Shown here: positions 18,401-26,354 of the stretch, in pieces
How the letters are laid out: every line of letters starts with the position of its first letter
Position numbering within the stretch: the stretch's first letter is position 1
NCBI GenBank assembly: GCA_002381765.1
Contig: DFXX01000032.1
Coordinates: forward strand, 1 to 63,507
Length of the DNA stretch: 63,507 nucleotides
Origin: Bacteriovoracaceae bacterium UBA4097
GTDB lineage: Bacteria > Bdellovibrionota > Bacteriovoracia > Bacteriovoracales > Bacteriovoracaceae
Direction: 5' to 3'
The notes under the pieces: generated by a model
Database searches by the model: none
What the model saw: the letters and a program-made list of their open reading frames with translations, nothing else
What the model was told of the DNA's origin: nothing
Translations under genes and position numbers: made by a program

Positions 18401-19087
18401 CGAGAACCAGCGACTTAAAGGCATAAGGCTTGCCATGATCAATAAAGGAGCAATCGCTGCAGACCCTAGGTAATAAAACAAAAGAAGGCCAGTTCCTAAC
18501 ATCGTAAGAGCAATCTGAATCACCTCGCCTAATGCCCAGAGAGTTGCACCGGCCAGCTCAGCATCAGAATTGGCCCGATTTATAACTTGGCCTTTTTTAT
18601 TCTCCAGAGTCAGCGAGCGCAGAATAGAGTGACAAATTCTTTGATTGATGCCATTGATGGCCGATTGAGTAGAGGTTACAGAATGATAGACATAGTGTTG
18701 TCCGATAATGGCGGAAATCAATTGAACGGCACACAAGGAAAGAGCAACTAATACTCCAGAGAAGAGACTCATCTCTCCACGAGCGGCCATACCCACAGCT
18801 TCAATGAGTTTATGAATGAGAACTGGTGAAGCCATTTTTAGAACAAAAAGAAAGAAAAGAAGGATAGAAAGATTCCGGGCCTGCGGCATAAGAATCTTCA
18901 AAATCTGAAGAATGAGGTACTTGCCTCCTCGCTTTCCTGATAATTGATCAAACTCTTTTACATAAGAATTAGGATTCCATAGTTTGGGAACCTGGGGGAG
19001 ATCATTAGGTGCGAGTGGTTGTTTATAGCCTTGCTTTATAAGAGGAGTAACATGAGAGAAGATAATTTTTTTTAGCATCACAGGCAT
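15422..19087 (-). CDS. full-length ABC transporter of eukaryotic ABCC/MRP type
   Basis: 1,221 residues in one chain: TMD1-NBD1-TMD2-NBD2. The N-terminus reads VTPLIKQGYKQPLAPNDLP, like the linker before TMD1 of eukaryotic MRPs. NBD1 has GSVGSGKTTLLKTLLGE (417-433), ISEGGGSLSGGQKQR (507-521) and Walker B LILMDDPLSALD, with Asp in place of the catalytic Glu. The linker to TMD2 holds GEVSLKLYWDYLKA. NBD2 has GRTGAGKS (1029-1036), the ABCC mark ENLDP, FSRGQKQLICLARAL (1128-1142) and a normal VDEATASVD. This asymmetry, with a degenerate site 1 and an active site 2, is a known ABCC feature. It probably exports amphipathic or conjugated anions from the inner membrane. It stands alone; no strong Shine-Dalgarno is visible. 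Confidence 0.9.
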   Translation of the reverse strand: MPVMLKKIIFSHVTPLIKQGYKQPLAPNDLPQVPKLWNPNSYVKEFDQLSGKRGGKYLILQILKILMPQARNLSILLFFLFVLKMASPVLIHKLIEAVGMAARGEMSLFSGVLVALSLCAVQLISAIIGQHYVYHSVTSTQSAINGINQRICHSILRSLTLENKKGQVINRANSDAELAGATLWALGEVIQIALTMLGTGLLLFYYLGSAAIAPLLIMASLMPLSRWFSRRFARMQTDIMLYRDERVGRMSQFLDGIRVIKSFVWEQFVRSEIGTIRQKEHKAWKKLINYKAFSTACYLLASLSVALVGFGIFIWQGNELSAATAFTCLTLFGYLEPCFRQLPKILGEVSSSIVAGDRIASLLSESEKESSDDEVSIHSNHGPEVSLKSITVDFDGKRILDSIQLNISAGESIAVIGSVGSGKTTLLKTLLGEIKPDKGNVLFNQSHKRNFSCAYIPQDPFLFHSTLLDNITLGKELETEIQLESALHASCLDHDLLFMADGLHTEISEGGGSLSGGQKQRVNLARAAIHDPGLILMDDPLSALDPRTEREIVDRLIFGVWKDRTRVVTTHRLEHLKRFDRILLIDNGSIVANGGFDELLTQNLSFKDYYLEHQKAEQDENEILLPAPGKVPAQKAPSALGQSSAKVVEEEEQKTGEVSLKLYWDYLKAMANFSRTNLPKTIFFLLLTSLSAMLLPIAQNSWISQWTQNLKGSHSYYLSVYAGIGLLTLMVCAIQHFYWSRKAITAAESLHKNALNGVLSTVLRFFDANPSGRILNRFSRDMDAVEKDLSWSLEEAFMALLNSLGAVFVMLLSLPFMAVVVLPVVALYWFLQKAYRSCMREAKRLMAVARSPRISSIKEILDGSAVIRCYQAEDFFQNRFSSALHDYQKAFYSVVLINRWFSIRIPLVSSLLSCSAAVGVIFMGRFGGLSEGLAGMALVYAFRFWDSLNWTVRAFGEAEAQMTSVERLESLSTLDCELSSNVTHHEKDHDLGGEISFNNVIASYAPHLPNVLKGASFCIPAGSKVGVVGRTGAGKSTLFNLLHRFIECKEGDIRIGDRDIKEVPLFELRQSIATIPQNPILFAGSLRENLDPMNEYSDKELLEVLALTQLNFLGQGLQTQVKNGGNNFSRGQKQLICLARALVRKSKIIIVDEATASVDGKTDNLIREILMNECPDLTVLIIAHKLQSVSKCDMIIEMGDGKVLQTTYPLEMLEHDLRDAS

Positions 19088-19178
19088 CCATTAGCTTAAG
19101 ATTTTTTTGGATTGTGAGCTTAATATAAAGAATCTTCAAACGATGTCGCAACTAAACATTCATCTTTCTCCCATAGGG

Positions 19179-19206
19179 GATTGAAAGGCTTTTAGGCCTT
19201 TCAATC
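19179..19206 (-). terminator. hairpin terminator at the end of the glycan operon
   Basis: A perfect 11-bp inverted repeat (GATTGAAAGGC / GCCTTTCAATC) with a short TTTTAG loop. On the minus strand it begins inside the TGA of the last glycan-operon gene and lies just upstream of the ABCC gene. No long T-run follows, so it may end transcription weakly or protect the 3' end of the nine-gene message. Confidence 0.65.
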
Positions 19207-19609
19207 AAGCATTAAAGGAATATTCAGCATATGACTTTTCTTCCTTGAGATTGGAACCTAGTTTATCATTTAACTCTCTTTTATAATGGCAACGCAAATC
19301 ATTCTGCTTATACACACTGCGGGCAAGATGAATGAACTGAGGACCAAAGTCTTTCGCCCTCTCACATTCCCGAATCTCATCTTCAATATCCCAAAGTGCT
19401 TCATTGGTTTCTTTCAGTTTAAGAAAAAGCTCATTAACTTCTTCATTGAAAGGAATTCTTTCCACTTGAACTTGTCTGAGATGATTGAGTTCTTTTTTAA
19501 TATTAAGCAGTTTCTCCTTTTGCCTGATTCTCTCCATCTTGATCTCCAGGATGGTAATCTTGTCCAGCAGCTCTCCTATCGAAACTTCTACCTCAATTGA
19601 TTCATTCAT
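19205..19609 (-). CDS. DUF6165-family protein
   Basis: 134 residues, helical and cytosolic. It matches DUF6165: EVSIGELLDKITILEIKMER at the start, LWDIEDEIRECE in the middle, FIHLARSVYKQNDLRCHYKR, and EEKSYAEY at the end. The family has no biochemical assignment but is often encoded among LPS or glycan glycosyltransferase genes, as here. It is the last gene of the operon, 11 bases after a GT9 gene, with GAGGAG before the ATG. A regulatory or scaffolding role in surface glycan synthesis is inference. Confidence 0.8.
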   Translation of the reverse strand: MNESIEVEVSIGELLDKITILEIKMERIRQKEKLLNIKKELNHLRQVQVERIPFNEEVNELFLKLKETNEALWDIEDEIRECERAKDFGPQFIHLARSVYKQNDLRCHYKRELNDKLGSNLKEEKSYAEYSFNA

Positions 19610-19620
19610 ACACTTCTCCT

Positions 19621-20688
19621 CTATAATGATGTATCGAGTAATTCATTAGCGGCTTCCATGACTTGGGATTCAGGGATGCTAGAGATTAAGGATGCTTCAT
19701 GCTCACATTTCTCTAAACAGCAGTTGATTTGGCAAACAGGGCAATTCATCTGCCAGGACACAAGGACACGATTGGCAGTAGAGGCGATAGGACCGTAATT
19801 TACTAAATTACGATGCCAAAAGAGTGCGACCGAAGGAGTTCCTAAGGCCATACTCAAATGTAGGGTGCCTGTGTCATTTGAAATAACTAGAGCACACTGG
19901 GCCAAAATACCTGGCAGCTCCTGCAGTGAAGGAGAAATAAAAAAAACATCATTCAAAGAGTGGAAGCGAGATTTAATTTGATCAATTAACTTTTCTTCAT
20001 TAGGCCCAATATTGTATAAAATTTTATGGCCTAGCTTCCGTAATTCTTCACCTAGAGTAGAAAACTTCTCCGCTGGCCACCTTCTCTTAAGGTCTGTGGC
20101 CCCCGGATTAATCAGGACAATTTTTTGAAGAAAGTCTCTCTCTTTGAATATTTGAATGAGTGTTTGTCGTGCCCGATCTAAATTGACTTTCTTAACCTTA
20201 ACCTTGGGAGACCTCTGTTTAACCAATCCCCCTACTTTTTCCACTATATCAAGTTGCCTAAAGACTTCATGATTAAACTGCTGATAAGGAATATTCAGAT
20301 CCAAAACAGGAGCATCGGAAGATCGGGCACCAACGGTAAATCCAGCACCAATCTTGAGCAAAAAAGCATTCGAAAATTTACCGCCTCCATGAAGTTGTAC
20401 TGCAAGATCAAATTTCTCTTCTTGAAGGAGTTCAAAAACAGCATCATGCCCCTGGTGTTCATCAAAAAGACTCTCATCAAATTTAAGGGATGAAGGCAGT
20501 GAAATAATCCTATCTATGGGGCCATCCAGACCTTGATAAAAATCAAGGTGAGAAGATCTTCCCAGAAGCACTATTTCTGCTTCCGGGTAAGCTTCTTTTA
20601 AGGCTTCACAGGCAGGAAAAGAAAGGATCAAATCCCCTAAAGCATTGGCCCGTAAAACTGCTATTTTTTTTATTCTTTCAAATCGCAT
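19621..20688 (-). CDS. glycosyltransferase family 9 (heptosyltransferase), copy 1
   Basis: 355 residues, peripheral inner-membrane enzyme that adds heptose or a similar sugar to lipid A-core. GT9 marks are present: IAVLRANALGDLILSFPACEA at the start (nucleotide/ADP-heptose site region), LINPGATDLKRRWP in the second Rossmann fold, and ISNDTGTLHLSMALGTPSVA. A C-terminal cysteine cluster (CPVCQINCCLEKC) is unusual for Waa proteins but seen in some GT9 enzymes of mixed clusters, and could bind metal. Its 5' end overlaps the mutarotase-like gene by 19 bases. One of three diverged GT9 genes in this operon. Confidence 0.88.
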   Translation of the reverse strand: MRFERIKKIAVLRANALGDLILSFPACEALKEAYPEAEIVLLGRSSHLDFYQGLDGPIDRIISLPSSLKFDESLFDEHQGHDAVFELLQEEKFDLAVQLHGGGKFSNAFLLKIGAGFTVGARSSDAPVLDLNIPYQQFNHEVFRQLDIVEKVGGLVKQRSPKVKVKKVNLDRARQTLIQIFKERDFLQKIVLINPGATDLKRRWPAEKFSTLGEELRKLGHKILYNIGPNEEKLIDQIKSRFHSLNDVFFISPSLQELPGILAQCALVISNDTGTLHLSMALGTPSVALFWHRNLVNYGPIASTANRVLVSWQMNCPVCQINCCLEKCEHEASLISSIPESQVMEAANELLDTSL

Positions 20689-21584
20689 AATTTAATACTG
20701 ATAGAGAATTTCTTCTTCTCTCCAGAATTGATGATTCCGCATTGGCCTTTATCAGAAGCGAGTGCCAGATCATAATGACCAGCATTGGTGGGCTCAATCA
20801 TTGATACATAATGATTCATAAATCCCCCATAACTTTGGAATAGCCATACATGAGGAAGCACTTCCTTACTAAATTGAAAACGAAGTTCTTTCTTGGTTCT
20901 TTGATTTAGAAGACCAGCTCTGCCTTCTGAGAAATCACTTACCTTTACGAACTCTCTCTTCTCACCATCGTTTTCCATAATTTTATTAATGCAGACCTCT
21001 TCTCCTTTATCGTTCAAACCTTTAGGAAAAGATGTCTTCTTATCTTGAGCAAGAATACGGCTAAAACCTAGGGCAACAGGTTCCATCATGGCCTTAGGCA
21101 TTTTTACTTCATCACCCGGTTCAATCGATAGTGCAGGATGAAGCTTAAAAATATATGGTAAAGATTTCGGAGCACGGGATTCGATTTCATAATCTATTTT
21201 GAGTTCAGATATATTCTCATCTAAGGTGTACTTTTTCTTCATAAACATAGGATAGGATTCACAATTAATAGAAAAACTAACAGATTGAGAATTATTTGTT
21301 TCTTCCTGTTGCCAGCTTCTGCGCCATACCTCTCCATGATCAACTAACTTATATCCTTCAACTTCAGTCGGCGCATCATTGGGAAAGACTTCTTCCCATC
21401 CGCCTTCCCAGTTATCATCAAAGCCCTCACCTAAACCCAGGGTTTTACCATAGACCTTTGTCTCAAGATTTTCCGGCTTCCAAACCCAATCTTTACCTGT
21501 TTCTTTATCTATAAAACTAACTACTTTTGCACCTCTGCCGGTGCCTATTGAAACTTTTATCTTTTCATTTTCAAGTGTAATCAT
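20670..21584 (-). CDS. aldose 1-epimerase/mutarotase-like protein
   Basis: 304 residues from the ATG at 21584 (MITLENEKIKVSIGTGRGA), with AAGGAAG upstream and a 14-base overlap with the previous gene. An upstream in-frame start would add 24 residues. It has the galactose-mutarotase-type beta-sandwich pattern: VSFIDKETGKDWVW, GWEEVFPNDAP, then the core-strand LPYIFKLHPALSI with a histidine, and later LPHVWLFQSYGGF. The reaction, probably anomer interconversion or sugar binding for the LPS pathway, is inferred from fold and location. The catalytic pair cannot be assigned confidently. Confidence 0.65.
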   Translation of the reverse strand: MITLENEKIKVSIGTGRGAKVVSFIDKETGKDWVWKPENLETKVYGKTLGLGEGFDDNWEGGWEEVFPNDAPTEVEGYKLVDHGEVWRRSWQQEETNNSQSVSFSINCESYPMFMKKKYTLDENISELKIDYEIESRAPKSLPYIFKLHPALSIEPGDEVKMPKAMMEPVALGFSRILAQDKKTSFPKGLNDKGEEVCINKIMENDGEKREFVKVSDFSEGRAGLLNQRTKKELRFQFSKEVLPHVWLFQSYGGFMNHYVSMIEPTNAGHYDLALASDKGQCGIINSGEKKKFSISIKLCDLKE

Positions 21585-22725
21585 GATTTTCTTCCTTTCG
21601 TGGAGACAGGGGAAATTGTAGAGGTAGTATGGCCTTCTCATCATAGCGGGCAGCACCTATTCCACTAGAGAGAAGTCTTTGAGCTGATTCATAAATCATC
21701 AAAGGAGTAATATTATTAAGACAAGCATTGGTCCCTTGCGGACAGATGCTCTTATAGCAGAAGCGACAACTAACGTCGTAAAAGAGGGTCTCGTTGGAAA
21801 CCATCCAAGGAGTATGTTGAGGATTGGTTAATGCATAGAGATCAACCATGGGGGTTCCCAATGCTGCGGCCATGTGAATAGGCCCCGAGTTATTTGATAT
21901 GAGGAGAGAAGATTTGAAAAGTAAGGCTATCATTTCTTTCAGAGAAAGCAGACCACTGAGATCTTCACTCGAATAATTCATCTTGTTCTGGATCTCCTGA
22001 ACGATTGCCTTCTCTTGAAGAGACCCGGTAAACAATATCTTTCTATTTGTATTCTCTATAATGAGGTCAGCAACTTCTGCAAAACCAGATGTACTATACC
22101 TTCTGGAAGATGCAGTAGAACCAGGATGAATCACCACCCAATCACTTAACTTCAAGTCACAGACTCCTTCCAGTTTGCGAGAAAGAGAAGAGACGGACTC
22201 CTCATCTACATTGAGGGATAACTTCAGATTTTCTCCACTTGCTCCTAAATGTTTCACAAGATCTAGATGTCTTCTCACTTCATGTCTAAGGAGCTTATCT
22301 GGCTCTTCTTCCATAACCCAATTGGTAAGAAGTGAGTATGGATTCTCTCTACAAAATGATGCTCTTAAAGGTATTCCTGCAAGAAAACACATTAAGGCAG
22401 AAGGGAGTGGATTTTGTGAGTAAACAGTAAAAATCACGACCCCTTCAAACTGCTCTTTACTCAGCCTTTCAATCATTTCAAAATCGACCTTAGGGTCGGT
22501 TCGATGACCACTGGCCTTAAGCCAGGGAGCTGAATAGGTTATAACTTTATCGAAAAGATCGATTGAAGAAGCTATTTGCCCACCTTGTTCAGATGTAAGA
22601 AGTGTTATCTTTCTGCCAGGCAGAGCTTCTTTTAAAGACTGAATTGCCGGTGTTGTCATCAGGAGGTCACCCATGGCATCCAATCTAATACATAAGATGT
22701 TTTTTGCTTCAGTCCACTGATACAT
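21571..22725 (-). CDS. glycosyltransferase family 9 (heptosyltransferase), copy 2
   Basis: 384 residues. The GT9 start ILCIRLDAMGDLLMTTPA, the donor-binding segment VVIHPGSTASSRRYS and the acceptor-side motif ISNNSGPIHMAAALGTPMV are all visible. A cysteine group near the C-terminus (SCRFCYKSICPQG) parallels that of copy 1. It is closer to the GT9 type found beside GT4/SDR/HAD genes than to WaaC/WaaF. Nine bases separate it from the gmhB-like gene upstream. Confidence 0.88.
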   Translation of the reverse strand: MYQWTEAKNILCIRLDAMGDLLMTTPAIQSLKEALPGRKITLLTSEQGGQIASSIDLFDKVITYSAPWLKASGHRTDPKVDFEMIERLSKEQFEGVVIFTVYSQNPLPSALMCFLAGIPLRASFCRENPYSLLTNWVMEEEPDKLLRHEVRRHLDLVKHLGASGENLKLSLNVDEESVSSLSRKLEGVCDLKLSDWVVIHPGSTASSRRYSTSGFAEVADLIIENTNRKILFTGSLQEKAIVQEIQNKMNYSSEDLSGLLSLKEMIALLFKSSLLISNNSGPIHMAAALGTPMVDLYALTNPQHTPWMVSNETLFYDVSCRFCYKSICPQGTNACLNNITPLMIYESAQRLLSSGIGAARYDEKAILPLQFPLSPRKEENHDYT

Positions 22726-22733
22726 TTAAACTC

Positions 22734-23297
22734 CTATAAAACGCCTGCAATGACTCTTGCTGCCTCTTCAAGATCTCTTACCTTAAAATCAGGCATTCTC
22801 CATTCGTTTAAGATCCATTCTGTCTCATTCCCATTATCCAGCAGAATGGTTCTACAGCCTGCTCTTTTGCCTGATTCAACATCATCCAGGATGTCGCCAA
22901 TCATCCATGATTGGGAGAGGTTGATTTGATACTTTTGAGAAGCTCTCTTTAGCATCTCTACACCAGGTTTTCTGCAATGGCAGAGAATAGAATACTCTTG
23001 AATCTTTCCCTCAGGATGGTGTGGACAATAGTGAAAATCAGTAAGTTTTGCCCCCAATTCTTCAAACATCCCTGAAAGGTGATCTCTTAAGGGATAGAGG
23101 TCACTTTCTTCGAAATACCCTAAAGCCACACCTGCTTGATTTGTAACGATGTGGTACTGAAATTCTGAATTTAGACCGGAGAGGATGGAAAGGGCCTGGT
23201 TCGCCCCTTGAGTAAAAGTCACTTTTCGTGGATCAACATTATAGGGAATGTTCTCCACCAATGTTCCGTCTTTATCAAAAAATATAGCCCTTTCCAC
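22734..23297 (-). CDS. gmhB: D-glycero-D-manno-heptose 1,7-bisphosphate phosphatase-like HAD protein
   Basis: 187 residues, cytosolic. HAD motif I is FFDKDGTLVEN, motif II VTNQAGVALG, and motif IV GDILDDVESGKRAG. A zinc-binding insert, CPHHPEG ... CHCRKPG, marks the HAD-IIIA histidinol-phosphatase/GmhB group. GmhB removes the 7-phosphate in ADP-heptose synthesis, fitting the heptosyltransferase setting. The start is GTG at 23297, with AAAGGAGTAATT upstream; a good site supports GTG over any downstream ATG. The gene order SDR-GmhB-GT9 argues for the heptose pathway. Confidence 0.8.
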   Translation of the reverse strand: MERAIFFDKDGTLVENIPYNVDPRKVTFTQGANQALSILSGLNSEFQYHIVTNQAGVALGYFEESDLYPLRDHLSGMFEELGAKLTDFHYCPHHPEGKIQEYSILCHCRKPGVEMLKRASQKYQINLSQSWMIGDILDDVESGKRAGCRTILLDNGNETEWILNEWRMPDFKVRDLEEAARVIAGVL

Positions 23298-23311
23298 AAT
23301 TACTCCTTTAT

Positions 23312-24043
23312 TTACGGCCAGGAAGTTTCCTTCATTGGGAGAACCATCACTTCTGAGATAACAGAATCTTCAGGCATTTGAAGCACTTGAAGCACCACCT
23401 TCGCCACATTCTCAGGAGGTTGTAGTGTAGAAGTATCGATGTCAGGGAAGCGCTCCAATAAGAAAGGAGTACGCATTCCACCGCAGATGACACCTGTTAC
23501 TTTTACTCCAACTTCTCTGCCTTCCACATGAAGGGCCTGGGTGAATCCTAAGAGTCCCCATTTACTTGCGTGATAAGCAGAAGCATTTGCCCAACTTCGC
23601 TTAGCAGCAGTTGAAACAATATTGATTATATTTCCCTTTTTATCTTTCATAAGCTTTAAGGCTTCTTTAGAAAGAACGAAGGGACCAGATAGATTGGTCG
23701 CCAGGATGTTATTCCACTTTTCAACCGGCATCTCAACAATTGAGGTTGTTAGATCAACTCCTGCATTATTCACAAGCACGTCCAGGCTTCCGAATTGTTC
23801 TACCATCTTGGCCAATTTTGACGGGATCTTTTCATAATCAGTTACATCAAACTCAACTGGCATGGCCTTGCCACCCTTCTTTTCAATTTCATTGGCAACT
23901 GATTTGGCCTTATCAAGATTGATATCGGCTACTATGGTCTTGATTCCGCTTTGAGCCAGAGTCATACAAATAGCAGCACCTAGACCACTACCTCCTCCGG
24001 TTACTAGTGCAACTTTGTCCTGTAGTTTTTTATCGACTTCCAC
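23312..24043 (-). CDS. short-chain dehydrogenase/reductase in glycan operon
   Basis: 243 residues, cytosolic. The Rossmann SDR core is clear: VALVTGGGSGLGAAICM (NAD(P)-binding), DVLVNNAGVD, IVSTAAKRSWANA and the YxxxK pair in AYHASKWGLLGF. The start is GTG at 24043 behind a good AGGAGG. It probably modifies a nucleotide sugar in the LPS/glycan pathway, but the substrate is not indicated. Fourteen bases lie between its end and the gmhB start. Confidence 0.85.
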   Translation of the reverse strand: MEVDKKLQDKVALVTGGGSGLGAAICMTLAQSGIKTIVADINLDKAKSVANEIEKKGGKAMPVEFDVTDYEKIPSKLAKMVEQFGSLDVLVNNAGVDLTTSIVEMPVEKWNNILATNLSGPFVLSKEALKLMKDKKGNIINIVSTAAKRSWANASAYHASKWGLLGFTQALHVEGREVGVKVTGVICGGMRTPFLLERFPDIDTSTLQPPENVAKVVLQVLQMPEDSVISEVMVLPMKETSWP

Positions 24044-24054
24044 AATTACCTCCT

Positions 24055-25359
24055 CTAAAGATAGACATTGTTATTAAACGTTTGAGTGGCGGGATATATC
24101 AAAGTCTGAGTGACCTCTGTCTTTAATTGCGATCTATTCATTCGAGAAAGGAGAAACTTCTCAACTTGCTCCACCATCGTTTCCCATTTGAATGAAGAGT
24201 GAGCTCTTGCTAAAGATTTTCTTTGAAAACTTCGCTTCAACTCTTCATTGGTAAGTAGAGTAAAAAGTGCTTCTCCTAGAATTCGTGGTTCATTTGGGGG
24301 AACGAGCAGACCGGTTTCTCCATGCTTGACGGTAAATTTAATACCACCCACTGCTGAACCAATCACCGGTGTCCCACAGGCCATGGCCTCAACCGGAGTG
24401 ATACCGAAAGGCTCATACCAAGGGGTGGTGACAAAAACATCTGCAGCACTGTAGTAGAATTTAAGATTTTTTCGGCTGCATCTTCCGGCAAAGAGAACAG
24501 AATCTGTCACACCTTCTTCCTGAGCGATCAACATGAGTCTGCCAATCTCGGGAGTTTTTCTTGAATCAGGTCGATCACTTTCTCCGCCAACGATAATCAG
24601 ATTAGATTTTTTACCAGTTGTTTTTAAATAGTGAGCAAAACCTCTTATTATATTATCCGCGCCCTTGCGTGGAACCATTCGCCCTAGATGCAAAACAATT
24701 TCTTCATTTGGATCTAATCCCAGAATTCTTCTTGCTTCCATTTTATCTAATGGATGCATTTCCATAGGGTCAAAGCCACACGGGATTACTGTCATAGAAG
24801 TCTTTGCTGCCTTATATAGGTTCTGTAAATCTTCCAAGTCCTGGGGGCATTCAGCTACTATGCCATCAGCTTCTGCCACGACCCTATCCTCAACCTCAAA
24901 GCGAATGTCTGGAAATCCATCCAGACTTCCCTGATGCATTCTGCGGACCCTTCCTAAAGCATGAAAAGTAATGACAAAGGGAATGTTGAGTACTTTTTTT
25001 ATATCTGCAGCTACTAGACCAGACATCCAGAAATTACTGTGAATGATATCGAATTTTTTATTTCTTTTACCGATGTAACTCAAGACGAAATCGGTAAATG
25101 AACTCATGTAAGGTAAAAGCTTTTCCTTAGCAATCGTCCTTGCAGGGCCAGCAGGGACATTGACTAAGCGAAAACCTTCTTTCAGATCCTGAACAATAGG
25201 AAGTACTGAGGATTCTCTTCTCGTGAAGACTTCTACCTTGTGACCCATTCGGGTCAGATGAGTAGCAAGCTGAGCAACATAAACATTCTGTCCTCCCGCA
25301 TCTTTACCACCTAAGGCCCCTATTGGTGAAGCATGTTCACTTATGATTGCAATGTCCAT
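24055..25359 (-). CDS. glycosyltransferase family 4 (sucrose synthase/MshA-like)
   Basis: 434 residues. A GT-B enzyme with an N-terminal glycine-rich loop LGGKDAGGQNVYVAQLA, typical of MshA/sucrose-phosphate synthase-like GT4 proteins. The C-terminal half has LHLGRMVPRKGADNIIRGF and PVEAMACGTPVIGSAVGG with the family's EX7E-type acidic residues. It transfers a sugar from a nucleotide donor, probably to a surface glycan. It overlaps the neighbouring GT gene by 19 bases. GAGGAG precedes the ATG. Confidence 0.88.
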   Translation of the reverse strand: MDIAIISEHASPIGALGGKDAGGQNVYVAQLATHLTRMGHKVEVFTRRESSVLPIVQDLKEGFRLVNVPAGPARTIAKEKLLPYMSSFTDFVLSYIGKRNKKFDIIHSNFWMSGLVAADIKKVLNIPFVITFHALGRVRRMHQGSLDGFPDIRFEVEDRVVAEADGIVAECPQDLEDLQNLYKAAKTSMTVIPCGFDPMEMHPLDKMEARRILGLDPNEEIVLHLGRMVPRKGADNIIRGFAHYLKTTGKKSNLIIVGGESDRPDSRKTPEIGRLMLIAQEEGVTDSVLFAGRCSRKNLKFYYSAADVFVTTPWYEPFGITPVEAMACGTPVIGSAVGGIKFTVKHGETGLLVPPNEPRILGEALFTLLTNEELKRSFQRKSLARAHSSFKWETMVEQVEKFLLSRMNRSQLKTEVTQTLIYPATQTFNNNVYL

Positions 25360-26354
25360 GTTTTCTCCTCAAGTTTATCAAAATCCCTATGAGATTTACG
25401 GTATGAGTTTGTTCCAACGACCTGGCCAAGGGTTCTATTCCAATCATCGATAAAGCGGCCCATTGAAAAACGCTCAAGTGCTATTCTTTTCGCCCCTTCT
25501 CCCCATTTAAGGGCCAGTCTCTTATCAGCAATAAGCTCCTTACTCGCCTCAATCAGTTCATTAGGTCTGGTAGAAATAAAACCAGAAACTTCATTTTCTA
25601 TGACAGTCGAAAGCTCAGTGGTGGCCAGCCCAATAATAGGTAAGCCCACCATCATGGCCTCACAGATAGCAAGCCCCATACTGGTGTAGCGTATGGGATT
25701 AAAGAAATAACGGTATTGAGAGCTGAAGAGAGGAAGCTGTGCGTGTGGAACTTCGCCATATCCATCAACTTTATCCCACCCCATTCCAACCAGATCTAAT
25801 TCCAGCTCTTTTCTGGCCGCCGTGAATATATCCAGACCCAAGCGTCTTCCCCGCTTATGAATATTGTTTACAACAACCAGACCTTTAGTAAAATTGCCTT
25901 GATATTGTATGCCGTCTGGAATCATCACTCCATGATCTATAACTGTCGTTGGAGAACGTCGACAGTCCCACATAAGACGATTGAAATCTGTTACGTGTAC
26001 GACAAGAATATTGGGATCATTAACTGGATGAACAGTATCTGTTGGGCTCTCTCTCGGAGGATCATGTTCAAGATAAACTTTCGGCAACTCTCTTTGTTCT
26101 GAAGTCAGTATTTCATTCTGATCAACAAGATAGTTTCTGTGCGACTGATAGAGAATGCAGTCAAACTTCCAATTTCTGAGGTCTTCAACAGGTATCTCTT
26201 TTAAGTTCGATGGCCAGGGATAACTAGGAGTTATTCCCGCATATCCATCTTCAGAAACATTCTTTTTAGGGATATAAATGTCATGCGGAATTTGCGAGAG
26301 ATAATAGAGATAGCTTCCGTGAATGTGCCAGGTGAATATTCTTAGTCTTTTCAT
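25341..26354 (-). CDS. GT4-type glycosyltransferase, second copy
   Basis: 337 residues from the ATG at 26354, whose ATGA overlaps the stop of the previous gene; starting at 26366 would add MGGS. The C-terminal part ends LGLAICEAMMVGLPIIGLAT, the GT4 acidic donor-binding loop, followed by VIENEVSGFI. The N-terminal half (FTWHIHGSYLYYLSQIPHDI) has the shape of a GT-B acceptor domain but is divergent. No membrane segment. Substrate unknown. Confidence 0.78.
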   Translation of the reverse strand: MKRLRIFTWHIHGSYLYYLSQIPHDIYIPKKNVSEDGYAGITPSYPWPSNLKEIPVEDLRNWKFDCILYQSHRNYLVDQNEILTSEQRELPKVYLEHDPPRESPTDTVHPVNDPNILVVHVTDFNRLMWDCRRSPTTVIDHGVMIPDGIQYQGNFTKGLVVVNNIHKRGRRLGLDIFTAARKELELDLVGMGWDKVDGYGEVPHAQLPLFSSQYRYFFNPIRYTSMGLAICEAMMVGLPIIGLATTELSTVIENEVSGFISTRPNELIEASKELIADKRLALKWGEGAKRIALERFSMGRFIDDWNRTLGQVVGTNSYRKSHRDFDKLEEKTWTLQS

